The notes beneath the pieces are model-generated. The model was not told the origin of the DNA. It made no database searches and saw only the letters and a program-made list of their open reading frames with translations. DNA of 64,000 nt from contig CACASQ010000001.1 of NCBI GenBank assembly GCA_902535255.1, positions 1 to 64,000 of the forward strand, in the 5' to 3' direction. Position 1 is the stretch's first letter. Each line of letters starts with the position of its first letter. Of this stretch, positions 50,504 through 60,535 are shown piece by piece. The DNA comes from an uncultured Pelagibacteraceae bacterium (GTDB taxonomy: Bacteria > Pseudomonadota > Alphaproteobacteria > Pelagibacterales > Pelagibacteraceae). A program made the translations under genes and the position numbers.

Positions 50504-51304
50504 TTATTTAATTTTTTCTAGTGCCAATTTGACAATCTCTACCCACCCTTCTGGTGCAGCTTGTTTTGATATTATCAAATTTTTAATTTGTAGGTTTTTA
50601 CTAAAAAACTTGTCATTTTTTACTAAACAAGGAATATCTGAATTTTGAAGCATCTCTATATCATTATGATTGTCACCCACTGCTATAGTTCTTGGCTTAC
50701 ATTTAAATTTAGTTTCAAGCATTTGAGTTATTTTTTTCATGGCGTCAGCTTTATTTATTCTATCACCTAAATTTATAACTCTTCCCCCGTCTTTAAAATC
50801 TAAACCATTTTTTAATAATATATTTTTTAAATTTAATTTTTCTTCATTATTTCCCTCAAATATTATAGGTATTGTACATGATCTCTTATAAACTTGTTTA
50901 AGTTTATTTTCAGGTAAACCAAAAATTTTAGTTTGTTCCAAAATTGTAAGACTTGAAATTACCTTACATTTTGATCTTAAATCTTGATTTATATTTTTAT
51001 CGAAAATATTTTGAATTTCATGAATATTTTTAGCTAACATAATTTTCTCTGGGAATTCGTTACTTAAAAAATTTAGATTATGAATAATTGATCCATTTTC
51101 ACTGATAAAAGGAAATTGAAAATTAGCTTCGTAATTAAATTCTATTATTTCATCCTCAGTTTTACTTGAATTTGGTATAATTATTATATTTCTTTTTTTA
51201 AGTTCTTTTAGAAAAGTTTTAATACTGTCGAATTTAAAAGTATCTCTATTTAAAAGTGTTCCATCAAGATCAGTAAATATTAAAATGGATGAATTTGAAT
51301 ACAT
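50504..51304 (-). CDS. HAD-family mannosyl/glucosyl-3-phosphoglycerate phosphatase-like
   Basis: FTDLDGTLLNRDTF; VGDNHNDIEML; adjacent to GT81-like synthase. Confidence 0.82.
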   Translation of the reverse strand: MYSNSSILIFTDLDGTLLNRDTFKFDSIKTFLKELKKRNIIIIPNSSKTEDEIIEFNYEANFQFPFISENGSIIHNLNFLSNEFPEKIMLAKNIHEIQNIFDKNINQDLRSKCKVISSLTILEQTKIFGLPENKLKQVYKRSCTIPIIFEGNNEEKLNLKNILLKNGLDFKDGGRVINLGDRINKADAMKKITQMLETKFKCKPRTIAVGDNHNDIEMLQNSDIPCLVKNDKFFSKNLQIKNLIISKQAAPEGWVEIVKLALEKIK

Positions 51305-51333
51305 CCTAACATTTTAACACAAAAATGGTAAGA

Positions 51334-52794
51334 CTAAACTTCTATTACTAAAGTGTCTTTTGAACCACCACCTTGTGAACTATTAACTATAGTGCTTCCT
51401 TTTCGAAGTGCTACTCTAGTCAGGCCACCAGTTGTTACCCATGAAGTTTTGCCGCTAAGAACAAACGGTCTTAAATCAAGATGTCTTGGTTCGATTGAGT
51501 TTTCTGAAATTGTTGGAGTTGTTGACAAAACTTCAAGTGGTTGAGCAATATAACCTTTTGGATCTTTACTAATTTTTTTTATAAAATCGTTTTTTTCTTT
51601 TATTGAAGCTTTGGGTCCTATCATAATACCATTTCCTCCAGATCCGTTTGTTGGTTTTACTACAAGTTTTGAGATATTCTCTAGTACATGCTCTCTTTCT
51701 AATTTGTTTCTACATAAAAAAGTTTCGACTTGATTTATTTTTGGTTCCTCACTCAAATAAAATTTTATCATTTTACCAACATATGAATATATAGCTTTAT
51801 CGTCTGCAATCCCTGTTCCAGGAGCATTGACTATTCCAACATTTCCTTTAATCCAAGATTTGAAGAGACCTGCAACACCCAAAAGTGATTTTTTGTAAAA
51901 AACTTTAGGATCTAGAAAATTATCATCTATTCTTCTATAAATACAATCTACCTTTAGAGGACCTTTAACAGTTTTCATGTAAACAAAATCTTTTTCTACA
52001 AATAAATCTTTACCTTCAACTAAAGCTATGCCCATTTGATCAGCTAAAAATTCATGTTCAAAATAAGCAGAGTTATACACACCTGGTGTAAGTAAAACCA
52101 TGTGAGGATTTTTAGTTTTTTTCGGTACACATTCCTGCATACAACTATAAAGTCTATTTGGATATTGATGAATGGAAGATACCTTGTGTCTTGTAAATAG
52201 TTCCGGAAAAACATCTCTCATCACCATACGATTTTCAAGCATATAAGATACGCCAGATGGAACTCTAAGATTATCCTCTAAGACTAAAAATTCTCCATCT
52301 TTATTTTTAATTAAGTCAACGCCCGATATATTAGACCAAGCTTTGTGCTTAGGTGAAAATCCTTCACATTGCTTCAAATAATAAGGAGATTTTAAAATCA
52401 ATTCTTCAGGAATTAATTTTTCCTTAAAAATTTTTTTTTCATTATAGACATCATCTATGAAAAGATTAAGTGCCTTTACCCTTTGTAATAATCCTTTCGA
52501 AATTTTATTCCATTCTTTTTTTTCTATTATTCTTGGAATGATATCTAAAGGCCATTTTTTTTCATCTTGTCTTTTGTCTGCAGAATAAACTTTAAAATTT
52601 ATACCTCTAGCATTAATAGTGCTTTGACAGTTTTTCTCAATCTCATTTAATTTTTTTATTCCGTATCTTTCCAAGATACTTGATATAGTTTTAGCTTGTT
52701 TTCTAAGCTTATTATCTAAGTTAAAATACTCATCATACGACTTGCTAGGGTTATATTTTTTCCATATATCAACCATTATAAAATTATTTATCAT
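51334..52794 (-). CDS. Circularly permuted ATP-grasp family protein
   Basis: DLIKNKDGEFLVLEDNLRVPSGVSYMLENR, VVKPTNGSGGNGIMIGP, RHLDLRPFVLSG. Confidence 0.88.
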   Translation of the reverse strand: MINNFIMVDIWKKYNPSKSYDEYFNLDNKLRKQAKTISSILERYGIKKLNEIEKNCQSTINARGINFKVYSADKRQDEKKWPLDIIPRIIEKKEWNKISKGLLQRVKALNLFIDDVYNEKKIFKEKLIPEELILKSPYYLKQCEGFSPKHKAWSNISGVDLIKNKDGEFLVLEDNLRVPSGVSYMLENRMVMRDVFPELFTRHKVSSIHQYPNRLYSCMQECVPKKTKNPHMVLLTPGVYNSAYFEHEFLADQMGIALVEGKDLFVEKDFVYMKTVKGPLKVDCIYRRIDDNFLDPKVFYKKSLLGVAGLFKSWIKGNVGIVNAPGTGIADDKAIYSYVGKMIKFYLSEEPKINQVETFLCRNKLEREHVLENISKLVVKPTNGSGGNGIMIGPKASIKEKNDFIKKISKDPKGYIAQPLEVLSTTPTISENSIEPRHLDLRPFVLSGKTSWVTTGGLTRVALRKGSTIVNSSQGGGSKDTLVIEV

Positions 52795-52881
52795 TTAGAT
52801 GATTAATCAAATGCAAGAAATAGATGTCTGGCATGTCTAATTTAGATTATTTATGATAGATTAAATATTTTAACATTAAGA

Positions 52882-53604
52882 ATGACTTATTGTGTAGGTA
52901 TAAAAACAAATGAAGGAGTGGTTTTAGCATCAGATTCTAGAACTAATGCTGGTCTTGATAACGTCAATATTTACTCAAAGATGTTGACTTATGATGTAGG
53001 AGATAGAACAGTAATTATAGTAACATCTGGAAATTTAGCTACATCTCAAGCTGTTTTTAAATCCATTGAAAAGGACATAAAAGATAATTCAGCTTTAAAT
53101 TTAAACAAGTGTAAAGATTTTGAGCAAATAGCGTCGTACGTAGGAAAACTTACTATAAAACATTCATCTCCGGATGGAGTAAATACAGATAGCTTAGTTT
53201 TGGGAGCCACTTTTATTATTGGAGGGCAAATAAGAGGACAAGGCTTAGAACTTTACCTAGTTTATCCTCAAGGAAATTATATAAGACCAGCTGATAGTAA
53301 ACCTTACTTGGTAATTGGTGAAGTAAAGTACGGTAAACCTATACTTGATAGAGTAATAACTTCAAGTGTATCTTTAGGTGATGCATCTAGATGTGCATTA
53401 ATCTCAATGGACTCTACTCTTAAAAGTGATTTAACGGTTGGACCACCAATAGATATTGCGGTTTATAAAAAGGACCAGAAAAAATTATCTTATCTCAAAT
53501 GTCTGAGCACAAGCGATGAAGATTACAAAAAAATATGTAATCAGTGGTCAGATAAAGTTCTTCAGGTATTTAATACTTTTCCTAAATTTGATTGGGAAAA
53601 ATAA
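52882..53604 (+). CDS. Proteasome-type protease, Anbu/BPH-like
   Basis: MTYCVGIKTNEGVVLASDSRTNAGLDNVNIYSKM; Ntn-hydrolase beta-subunit-like. Confidence 0.88.
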   Translation: MTYCVGIKTNEGVVLASDSRTNAGLDNVNIYSKMLTYDVGDRTVIIVTSGNLATSQAVFKSIEKDIKDNSALNLNKCKDFEQIASYVGKLTIKHSSPDGVNTDSLVLGATFIIGGQIRGQGLELYLVYPQGNYIRPADSKPYLVIGEVKYGKPILDRVITSSVSLGDASRCALISMDSTLKSDLTVGPPIDIAVYKKDQKKLSYLKCLSTSDEDYKKICNQWSDKVLQVFNTFPKFDWEK

Positions 53605-53606
53605 TT

Positions 53607-54623
53607 TTAAGTAAAAACCTCACCCCATGTTCCTTTAGTAGAGGCTTTAGAATATTCTGTGGCTCTACCTTCAAAAAAGTTCATGTGCTCCACTCCGTTA
53701 AGCATAGTGTCTAACCAAGTTAATGGATTTTTCTTAACATCGTAAATAGGATTTAAACCTAATTGCTCTAATCTTCTATTTCCAATAAATCTTATATATT
53801 GTTTAACTTCTTCCGCTGTTAGACCTTGCATTGGACCCATTTGAAAAGCTAGATCAATGAAAGCATCTTCATGATGGACGATAGTTTTGCAAGCTTCATA
53901 GATTTCATTTTTTAATTTATCATTCCAGATTTGTGGCTCTTCTTTAACGAAATCCCTGAAAAGTCTAATCATAGAATTACAGTGGAGAGTTTCGTCTCTT
54001 ACTGACCAAGTTACTATTTGGCCCATACCTTTCATTTTATTAAATCTTGGGAAGTTTAATAAAATTGCGAAACTTGCAAATAATTGTAATCCTTCTGTAA
54101 AAGCTGAGAACACTGCCATTGTCATCGCAATATTATGTTTTGATTTTACATCAAAGCCTTGCATGTAGTCGTATTTATCTTTCATTTCTTTATACTGTAA
54201 GAACGCTGAGTACTCTGTCTCTGGCATTCCGATAGTATCTAATAGATGAGAGTAAGCAGCAATATGAACTGTTTCCATTGCCGCAAAGGCTGTCATCATC
54301 ATTAAAACTTCAGTTGGTTTAAATACTGTAGTGTAATGTCTTAAATAACAGTTATTAACTTCTACATCGGCTTGAGTAAAAAATCTAAATATGTGTGTTA
54401 AAAGATTTTTTTCTTCAATTGATAGATTTTTCTGCCAATCTCTTACGTCATCTCCTAATGGCACCTCTTCAGGTAGCCAATGGATTCTTTGCTGAGTTAA
54501 CCAAGCATCATAACACCATGGATACCTAAATGGTTTATATACTGGGTTTTCTACTAATAAGCCCATTTTGTTAGGTTGAATTATTGCTGGTTTAGTTTTT
54601 TCTGCTACTGACATGATAAACAC
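53607..54623 (-). CDS. nrdB: Ribonucleotide reductase class I beta subunit
   Basis: Di-iron ligands in FAAMETVHIAAYSHLLD, VRDETLHC. Confidence 0.95.
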   Translation of the reverse strand: MFIMSVAEKTKPAIIQPNKMGLLVENPVYKPFRYPWCYDAWLTQQRIHWLPEEVPLGDDVRDWQKNLSIEEKNLLTHIFRFFTQADVEVNNCYLRHYTTVFKPTEVLMMMTAFAAMETVHIAAYSHLLDTIGMPETEYSAFLQYKEMKDKYDYMQGFDVKSKHNIAMTMAVFSAFTEGLQLFASFAILLNFPRFNKMKGMGQIVTWSVRDETLHCNSMIRLFRDFVKEEPQIWNDKLKNEIYEACKTIVHHEDAFIDLAFQMGPMQGLTAEEVKQYIRFIGNRRLEQLGLNPIYDVKKNPLTWLDTMLNGVEHMNFFEGRATEYSKASTKGTWGEVFT

Positions 54624-56554
54624 TCCTCATAGTTATTGTTTTCATTATTTGATTCTTGTTTTCCAGAGTAAACATTTTTTGTCACATCTGTTGAAGATCC
54701 ATTGTTTACATTTTCAGCTCTCTGGATTGATTTGGATCTACAATAATAAAGGCTTTTCAGACCTTTTTTCCATGCTTGAAAATGAATATCGTGAAGTTCT
54801 TTCTTATGTATGTCCGCTGGAACAAAAATATTTACTGACTGCGCTTGTGATATGTGCGGAGTTCTATCTGCGCCAAGTTCAACAATCCACCTTTGATCGA
54901 TCTCGAAAGCAGTTTTGAAAGTATCTTTTTCGTTTGCTGATAAAAAATTCAAATGTGACACAGATCCTTGGTTGGTTGTTATTGTTGACCAAACTTCGTC
55001 TGTATCCTGGTTATATTTTTGAAGTATCTTTTTTAAATATTTATTTCTTACATTGAAAGAGCCTGAAAGCGTTTTATGAGTGTAGCTATTAGCAGCAATT
55101 GGCTCAATTCCAGGAGAAGATCCACCGCAAATAATTGAAATAGAGGCTGTTGGAGCTATTGCAGTTTTATTTGAAAATCTTTCTTTCATTCCATATTCAG
55201 CTGCATCAGGGCATGAACCTCTTTCATCAGCTAAAGTTTTTGAGGCATTATCAACCTTATCTTGAATGTTTTGGAATATCTTTTTATTCCAGACTTTGCT
55301 CATGACTGATCCAAAAGGAATATTTTTTTGTTGGAAGTATGAATGTAATCCCATAACCCCAAGACCAACACTTCTTTCTCTCATTGCTGAGTATTTTGCG
55401 TGAGCAAATTCATCTGGGGCTCTATTGATAAAGTCAGTCATAACATTATCTAAAAACCTCATTACATCTTCTACAAATTGCGGATCATCTTTCCACTGAT
55501 CATAAGTGTCTAAGTTTAATGATGATAAACAACATACAGCTGTTCTTTGATTTCCCTCATTATCAACTCCAGTTGGTAATGTAATTTCACTGCAAAGATT
55601 AGATGTTTTGACCTTTAAACCAGCAAGTTTATGATGTTGAGGAATTTGTCTGTTGACTGTATCAATGTAAACGATGTAAGGCTCACCTGTTTCAATTCTT
55701 GCAGTCAATAATCTGATCCATAAATTTCTTGCCGGTATAGTTTGTTGAACAGATCCATCGTAAGGACTTCTTAATGCCCACTGACTACCCGTTTCTACTG
55801 CTCTCATAAATTCATCAGTTACTAAAACTCCATGGTGTAAATTTAGTGATCTTCTGTTTACATCTCCACCTGTAGGTCTTCTCATTTCAATAAACTCTTC
55901 AATTTCTGGATGGTCAATTTGTAAGTAACATGCTGCTGATCCTCTTCTTAAAGAACCTTGGCTGATAGCTAAAGTTAAAGAGTCCATGACTTTGATAAAA
56001 GGAATAATTCCAGAGGTTTTTCCAACTTTTCCTATCTTTTCTCCAATAGATCTTAAATTACCCCAGTAGCTCCCTATTCCGCCTCCTCTAGCTGCAAGCC
56101 AAACATTTTCTTCCCAAAGATTTGTAATTCCCTCTAAGCTATCGCTAGCTTCGTTTAAAAAACATGAAATCGGTAGTCCCCTTTCTGTGCCACCGTTAGA
56201 TAAAACCGGTGTGGCTGGCATAAACCATAAATTGCTTATGTAGTTATAAATTCTTTGTGCATGTAAATTATCATCAGCATAAACACTTGCAACTCTTGCA
56301 AATAAATCTTGAAAACTTTCGTTCTGACCTAAATATCTATCTGTAAGTGTAGCTCTACCAAAATCAGTTAAATTTTCATCTCTTGATCTATCTATCTTGA
56401 TAGTTATACCCCTCTCGTTTTGAAATAACTCAGTCTCTCCTGATAAAGAAAATAAATCGGGCTTTTTAGGTCCGTTATTCTTTAGTTCGTTTTGGTTTTT
56501 TTGGCTTATCGAGCCGACAGCTTTCTCTATTGCCAATGATACACTTTTATTCAT
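54605..56554 (-). CDS. nrdA: Ribonucleotide reductase class I alpha subunit
   Basis: NLCSEITLP, RRGSAACYLQIDHPEIEEFIEMRRPTGGD, C-terminal ECLSCQ. Confidence 0.95.
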   Translation of the reverse strand: MNKSVSLAIEKAVGSISQKNQNELKNNGPKKPDLFSLSGETELFQNERGITIKIDRSRDENLTDFGRATLTDRYLGQNESFQDLFARVASVYADDNLHAQRIYNYISNLWFMPATPVLSNGGTERGLPISCFLNEASDSLEGITNLWEENVWLAARGGGIGSYWGNLRSIGEKIGKVGKTSGIIPFIKVMDSLTLAISQGSLRRGSAACYLQIDHPEIEEFIEMRRPTGGDVNRRSLNLHHGVLVTDEFMRAVETGSQWALRSPYDGSVQQTIPARNLWIRLLTARIETGEPYIVYIDTVNRQIPQHHKLAGLKVKTSNLCSEITLPTGVDNEGNQRTAVCCLSSLNLDTYDQWKDDPQFVEDVMRFLDNVMTDFINRAPDEFAHAKYSAMRERSVGLGVMGLHSYFQQKNIPFGSVMSKVWNKKIFQNIQDKVDNASKTLADERGSCPDAAEYGMKERFSNKTAIAPTASISIICGGSSPGIEPIAANSYTHKTLSGSFNVRNKYLKKILQKYNQDTDEVWSTITTNQGSVSHLNFLSANEKDTFKTAFEIDQRWIVELGADRTPHISQAQSVNIFVPADIHKKELHDIHFQAWKKGLKSLYYCRSKSIQRAENVNNGSSTDVTKNVYSGKQESNNENNNYEECLSCQ

Positions 56555-56587
56555 ATTTTCCTTGTTTTTAGTCGATTTGTTAACAAA

Positions 56588-56634
56588 ACAACTACATGTT
56601 GTGTTACAAATATGTTAATATACTATATAACACT
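56588..56634 (-). promoter_or_regulatory. Candidate pair of NrdR boxes upstream of nrdA
   Basis: acaactacatgttgtg (56588) and tatactatataacact (56619), 31 bp apart, shared ACTAYAT core. Confidence 0.5.
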
Positions 56635-56740
56635 TAAATCAATAGAACATTATAAGAACATCTAATTAATTTTGCAAGTGGAAAGTTTTGTTAATAAACA
56701 TTTAATAACAAATGCCTATATTCTTTAGTATTTATAGCTA

Positions 56741-58183
56741 ATGAAAATTAATCCAAATGGTTTTAGAGAATACGATGCAAGATGGATCTTTGAAAAAGAC
56801 ATCGATATTGAGGGAATCACAAATTTAGGCAAAGGCCTAGGCACTCAAATAATAAGCCATACCAAAAAAAATAATCCGAGGGTAATAGTTGGACATGATT
56901 ATAGGTCTTATAGTGAAAAAATTAAAAAAGCCTTAACTCAAGGTTTGATTTCAACAGGATGCAATGTTGAAGATATTGGTTTATCTCTTTCTCCAATGGT
57001 TTACTTCGCTCAGTTTAATTTAAACTCAGATGCTATAGCAATGGTAACTGCCAGCCATAATGAAAACGGTTGGACAGGTGTGAAAATGGGTATTCAAAAA
57101 GGTTTAACACATGCGCCTGAAGAAATGGCAAACTTAAAAGATATTACTTTAAATAAAAAATATTTAAGTGGAAAAGGATCATTAAAAAAAATTGATGATT
57201 TTAAAAATGTGTATATTCAAGATTTAATTAAAAAAAATAAAGTAAATAAAAAAATAAAAGCTGTAGTTGCTTGTGGGAATGGAACCGCGGGAATATTTGC
57301 GCCAGAAATTTTAAAAGGTATCGGCTGTGATGTCATTGAATTAGATTGTAATTTAGATTGGTCCTTTCCTAAATATAACCCAAACCCTGAGGATCTTGAG
57401 ATGCTGCATGCCATAGCTAAAGCTGTAAAAGATAATAAAGCAGATATTGGATTTGGTTTTGATGGAGATGGAGATAGATGCGGAGTAATAGATGAACAAG
57501 GAAATGAAATTTTCTCAGATAAGATTGGTTTATTAATCGCAAGAAATCTTTCAAATAAACATAAAAATTCAAAATTTATTGTTGACGTTAAATCAACAGG
57601 ACTATTTAAAAGTGATAAAATCTTAAAACAAAATGGATGTGAAACTATATATTGGAAAACTGGTCATTCACATATTAAAAGAAAAGTTAATGAAAAAAAA
57701 GCTTTAGCTGGCTTTGAAAAGAGTGGGCATTTTTTCTTTAATCAACCGTTAGGCTATGGTTATGACGATGGGATTAATTCAGCAATACAGGTTTGTCAGC
57801 TAATTGTAGATCAAAACAAAAAAATGAGTAAAATTATTGGATCGTTGCCTGTAACTTATCAAACTCCAACAATGGCTCCTTACTGTAAAGATGAGGAGAA
57901 GTATAAAGTAGTTGATAAAATGGTAAAAGAAGTAAAGAAATTAAAAGGTGAAGGTATTAAAATTGATAATCAAAGTATTGTTGAAGTATTGACAGTTAAT
58001 GGTGTGAGGTTTTCTCTAGAGGATGGCTCATGGGGCTTAATAAGAGCATCATCCAACAAGCCTTCTTTAGTCGTTGTAACTGAAAGTACTAAGTCTAATG
58101 AAAGTAAGAAAAAAATTTTTGAATTTATAGATAATCTTTTGCAAAAAACTGGTAAGATTGGAGATTACGATCAAAAAATTTAG
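56741..58183 (+). CDS. Phosphomannomutase/phosphoglucomutase
   Basis: NPNGFREYDARWIFEKDI; VTASHNENGWTGVKMG; GFGFDGDGDRCGVID. Confidence 0.95.
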   Translation: MKINPNGFREYDARWIFEKDIDIEGITNLGKGLGTQIISHTKKNNPRVIVGHDYRSYSEKIKKALTQGLISTGCNVEDIGLSLSPMVYFAQFNLNSDAIAMVTASHNENGWTGVKMGIQKGLTHAPEEMANLKDITLNKKYLSGKGSLKKIDDFKNVYIQDLIKKNKVNKKIKAVVACGNGTAGIFAPEILKGIGCDVIELDCNLDWSFPKYNPNPEDLEMLHAIAKAVKDNKADIGFGFDGDGDRCGVIDEQGNEIFSDKIGLLIARNLSNKHKNSKFIVDVKSTGLFKSDKILKQNGCETIYWKTGHSHIKRKVNEKKALAGFEKSGHFFFNQPLGYGYDDGINSAIQVCQLIVDQNKKMSKIIGSLPVTYQTPTMAPYCKDEEKYKVVDKMVKEVKKLKGEGIKIDNQSIVEVLTVNGVRFSLEDGSWGLIRASSNKPSLVVVTESTKSNESKKKIFEFIDNLLQKTGKIGDYDQKI

Positions 58184-59010
58184 AGTTTAAAATATTCGTA
58201 TAAAAATCTAGTTCCAATAACTATTAGAAACAGTCCAAAATATTTTGTCATTCTCATTTTATCGACTCTATGGCTAGCTTTTGCTCCAAGTCTTGCCATG
58301 AATGCAGTAATAGGAAAAAAAACTAAAAAGGCAGGAATATTTAAAAATCCAATGCTCAAAGGTAAGTCAGCTTTTAGGTATGAGCCAGAAATTAAAAAAC
58401 CCCCTGCACCAAATAAAGCAATAATAAACCCAATTGCAGCCGCACTACCAATAGCCTTATTTATTGGATAACCAAAAAATTTTAAAATTGGAACATTCAT
58501 CACAGCTCCTCCAATACCCATTGGTGCAGAAATAAAGCCACTCACAATCCCTGAAATGGCTTTAGAGACTAATCCCATTTTAATTTCTATATTTGTTTTT
58601 TTTTCTTTTAAGAACAGTAAGTAAAACGCAAGTAAATATACAATAATTGTAAAAAATAGTATTAAAGGTTTTGTTTTTAAGCTTGCAGCGAATATTGTTC
58701 CTAAAATCACTCCAGTGGCTACAAAAAAACCGAAACCTTTTACAATATTAAAATCTACAGCTTTATGTTGGTGGTGAGTTAGAACAGATACAGTCGAGGT
58801 AGGTATAATAATCCCAAATGAAGTTCCTACTGCTAAGTGCATGACATAAGCTGTTTCAATTCCGGAAAAGCTAAAGATATAAAATAAAATTGGAACTGTT
58901 ACTAACCCTCCCCCAATACCAAATAACCCAGCTGCAAAACCTGCTGGTATTGCTGTAGCAATCATTATTAAAACTAAATAAATTATTTCTGATTGAGAAA
59001 GGATATCCAA
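58180..59010 (-). CDS. TauE/SafE family membrane protein
   Basis: GFAAGLFGIGGGLVTVPIL, GFISAPMGIGGAVMNVPIL. Confidence 0.92.
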   Translation of the reverse strand: MDILSQSEIIYLVLIMIATAIPAGFAAGLFGIGGGLVTVPILFYIFSFSGIETAYVMHLAVGTSFGIIIPTSTVSVLTHHQHKAVDFNIVKGFGFFVATGVILGTIFAASLKTKPLILFFTIIVYLLAFYLLFLKEKKTNIEIKMGLVSKAISGIVSGFISAPMGIGGAVMNVPILKFFGYPINKAIGSAAAIGFIIALFGAGGFLISGSYLKADLPLSIGFLNIPAFLVFFPITAFMARLGAKASHRVDKMRMTKYFGLFLIVIGTRFLYEYFKL

Positions 59011-59012
59011 AA

Positions 59013-59996
59013 CTATCTCTCTAAAGAAACAGGATTATTTTTTCTTACTTGATCCATAATATGATTTACTTTTTGCAAGTCTGCATCTCTTATGCACATA
59101 TTTTTAGATAGATATTGTTTCCAAGTTTTTGAGCCATTTTGTCCATGAAACAAACCTACCGTATGTCTCATAATATGATTTAATTGTACACCTTTTGAAG
59201 TTTGTTCTAGAATATAAGGAATTAAATTTTCCATAACTTCTGTTCTTGTCGGTACATTTTCATTTTTAAAAATTTCTTTTTCAACATCTGCCAAAAAATA
59301 AGGTGAGTGATATATAGCTCTGCCAATCATCACTCCATCTACTTTTGTTAAATGATTTTTAATTTGTCCTGTTGTTTTTACTCCTCCATTAATAATTATC
59401 TCATCATCTTTAAAATAATCTTTTAATTTGTAAACAAAATCATATTTAAGTGGTGGAATATTTAGATTTTCTTTTGGTGTGAGTTTTTTAAGTAGAGCTT
59501 TTCTTGCATGGATTATAAATTTTTTTGAACCTGCATCCTTAGTAGTTTGAATAAAAGATTTTAAAAACTCAAAATTTTCAACGTCATTGTAACCAATTCT
59601 AGTTTTTATTGTTACAGGTAGTTTTGATGCTTTAGTCATTGCTTCAATACATTTAGCTACAAGATCTGGTTCTTGCATTAAACATGCACCAAATTTATTT
59701 TTTTGAACTTTTTTACTAGGACAGCCTAAGTTTAAATTTATTTCATTATATCCGTAGTCTTCAGAAATCTTACATGCTTCGGATAGCTCGTTTGGATTCG
59801 ATCCTCCTACTTGAAGTGTTACCGGATTATTTATTTTTTTAAATGAAAGAAGTTTGTTTCTGTCTCCTCTTACAATTGCATTAGCAACAATCATCTCCGT
59901 GTACAAATGTATGTTTTTACTAATAAGACTAAGAAAATAAATTTCATGCTTATCAGTGCAATCCATCATAGGCGCAACTGAAACAGTTTTCTTCAT
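59013..59996 (-). CDS. dusA: tRNA-dihydrouridine synthase A
   Basis: SVAPMMDCTDKHEIYF, NLNLGCPSKKVQKNKFGACLMQEP. Confidence 0.94.
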   Translation of the reverse strand: MKKTVSVAPMMDCTDKHEIYFLSLISKNIHLYTEMIVANAIVRGDRNKLLSFKKINNPVTLQVGGSNPNELSEACKISEDYGYNEINLNLGCPSKKVQKNKFGACLMQEPDLVAKCIEAMTKASKLPVTIKTRIGYNDVENFEFLKSFIQTTKDAGSKKFIIHARKALLKKLTPKENLNIPPLKYDFVYKLKDYFKDDEIIINGGVKTTGQIKNHLTKVDGVMIGRAIYHSPYFLADVEKEIFKNENVPTRTEVMENLIPYILEQTSKGVQLNHIMRHTVGLFHGQNGSKTWKQYLSKNMCIRDADLQKVNHIMDQVRKNNPVSLER

Positions 59997-59999
59997 AAT

Positions 60000-60497
60000 C
60001 TACTCTGATTTGTTTTCTTCTGCTGGAGCCTCTTCACTTAATTCAAGAGGAGCTTCCTCTGTATCTAAGTTTTCTTCTTTAATCTCAGGTTGCTCTGCTT
60101 TTAGCTCAGAAAGGGCTTCATCAGCTAAGCTAGGTTTTTTTACTTCAGGAATTCTTCTTGTCCTTTTTGAGGGTAATATAGCTACACCGCTTTTAGAAAC
60201 CTGTCCTTTATATAAATTTTCAAAGTCATCATTAGTTTCCTCTTCGATTTCTTCTTGTTCCTCAGACTCGTCGGGTTCTTTTCTTAATCTTTTTATCGCG
60301 TTAGCTTCAACTTCCTTAACATCTATTTTTCCATCTCCAATTTCACGTAATGATATAATAGTTCGTTTATCATTATCCTCTTCGACCAGCATTGGGGCGC
60401 CAGCATTTAATTGAACTGTTCTTTCTTTAGCTAACAAAACTAGGTCATATTGATTATCAACTTTTTCTAAACAGTCTTCTACAGTAATTCTTGCCAT
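60000..60497 (-). CDS. rpoZ: RNA polymerase omega subunit with long acidic C-terminal extension
   Basis: MARITVEDCLEKVDNQYDLVLLAKERTVQL...; Glu-rich tail. Confidence 0.93.
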   Translation of the reverse strand: MARITVEDCLEKVDNQYDLVLLAKERTVQLNAGAPMLVEEDNDKRTIISLREIGDGKIDVKEVEANAIKRLRKEPDESEEQEEIEEETNDDFENLYKGQVSKSGVAILPSKRTRRIPEVKKPSLADEALSELKAEQPEIKEENLDTEEAPLELSEEAPAEENKSE

Positions 60498-60535
60498 GAT
60501 GCAGAGTATATATTCAAATAATGTAAAGAAATCAA

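Noticed and set aside
34613-54918. Other antisense ORFs in the track (e.g. 34632-35006, 35484-35708, 45162-45476, 54613-54918)
   Set aside because: Each lies opposite a confidently identified gene and lacks protein-like composition.
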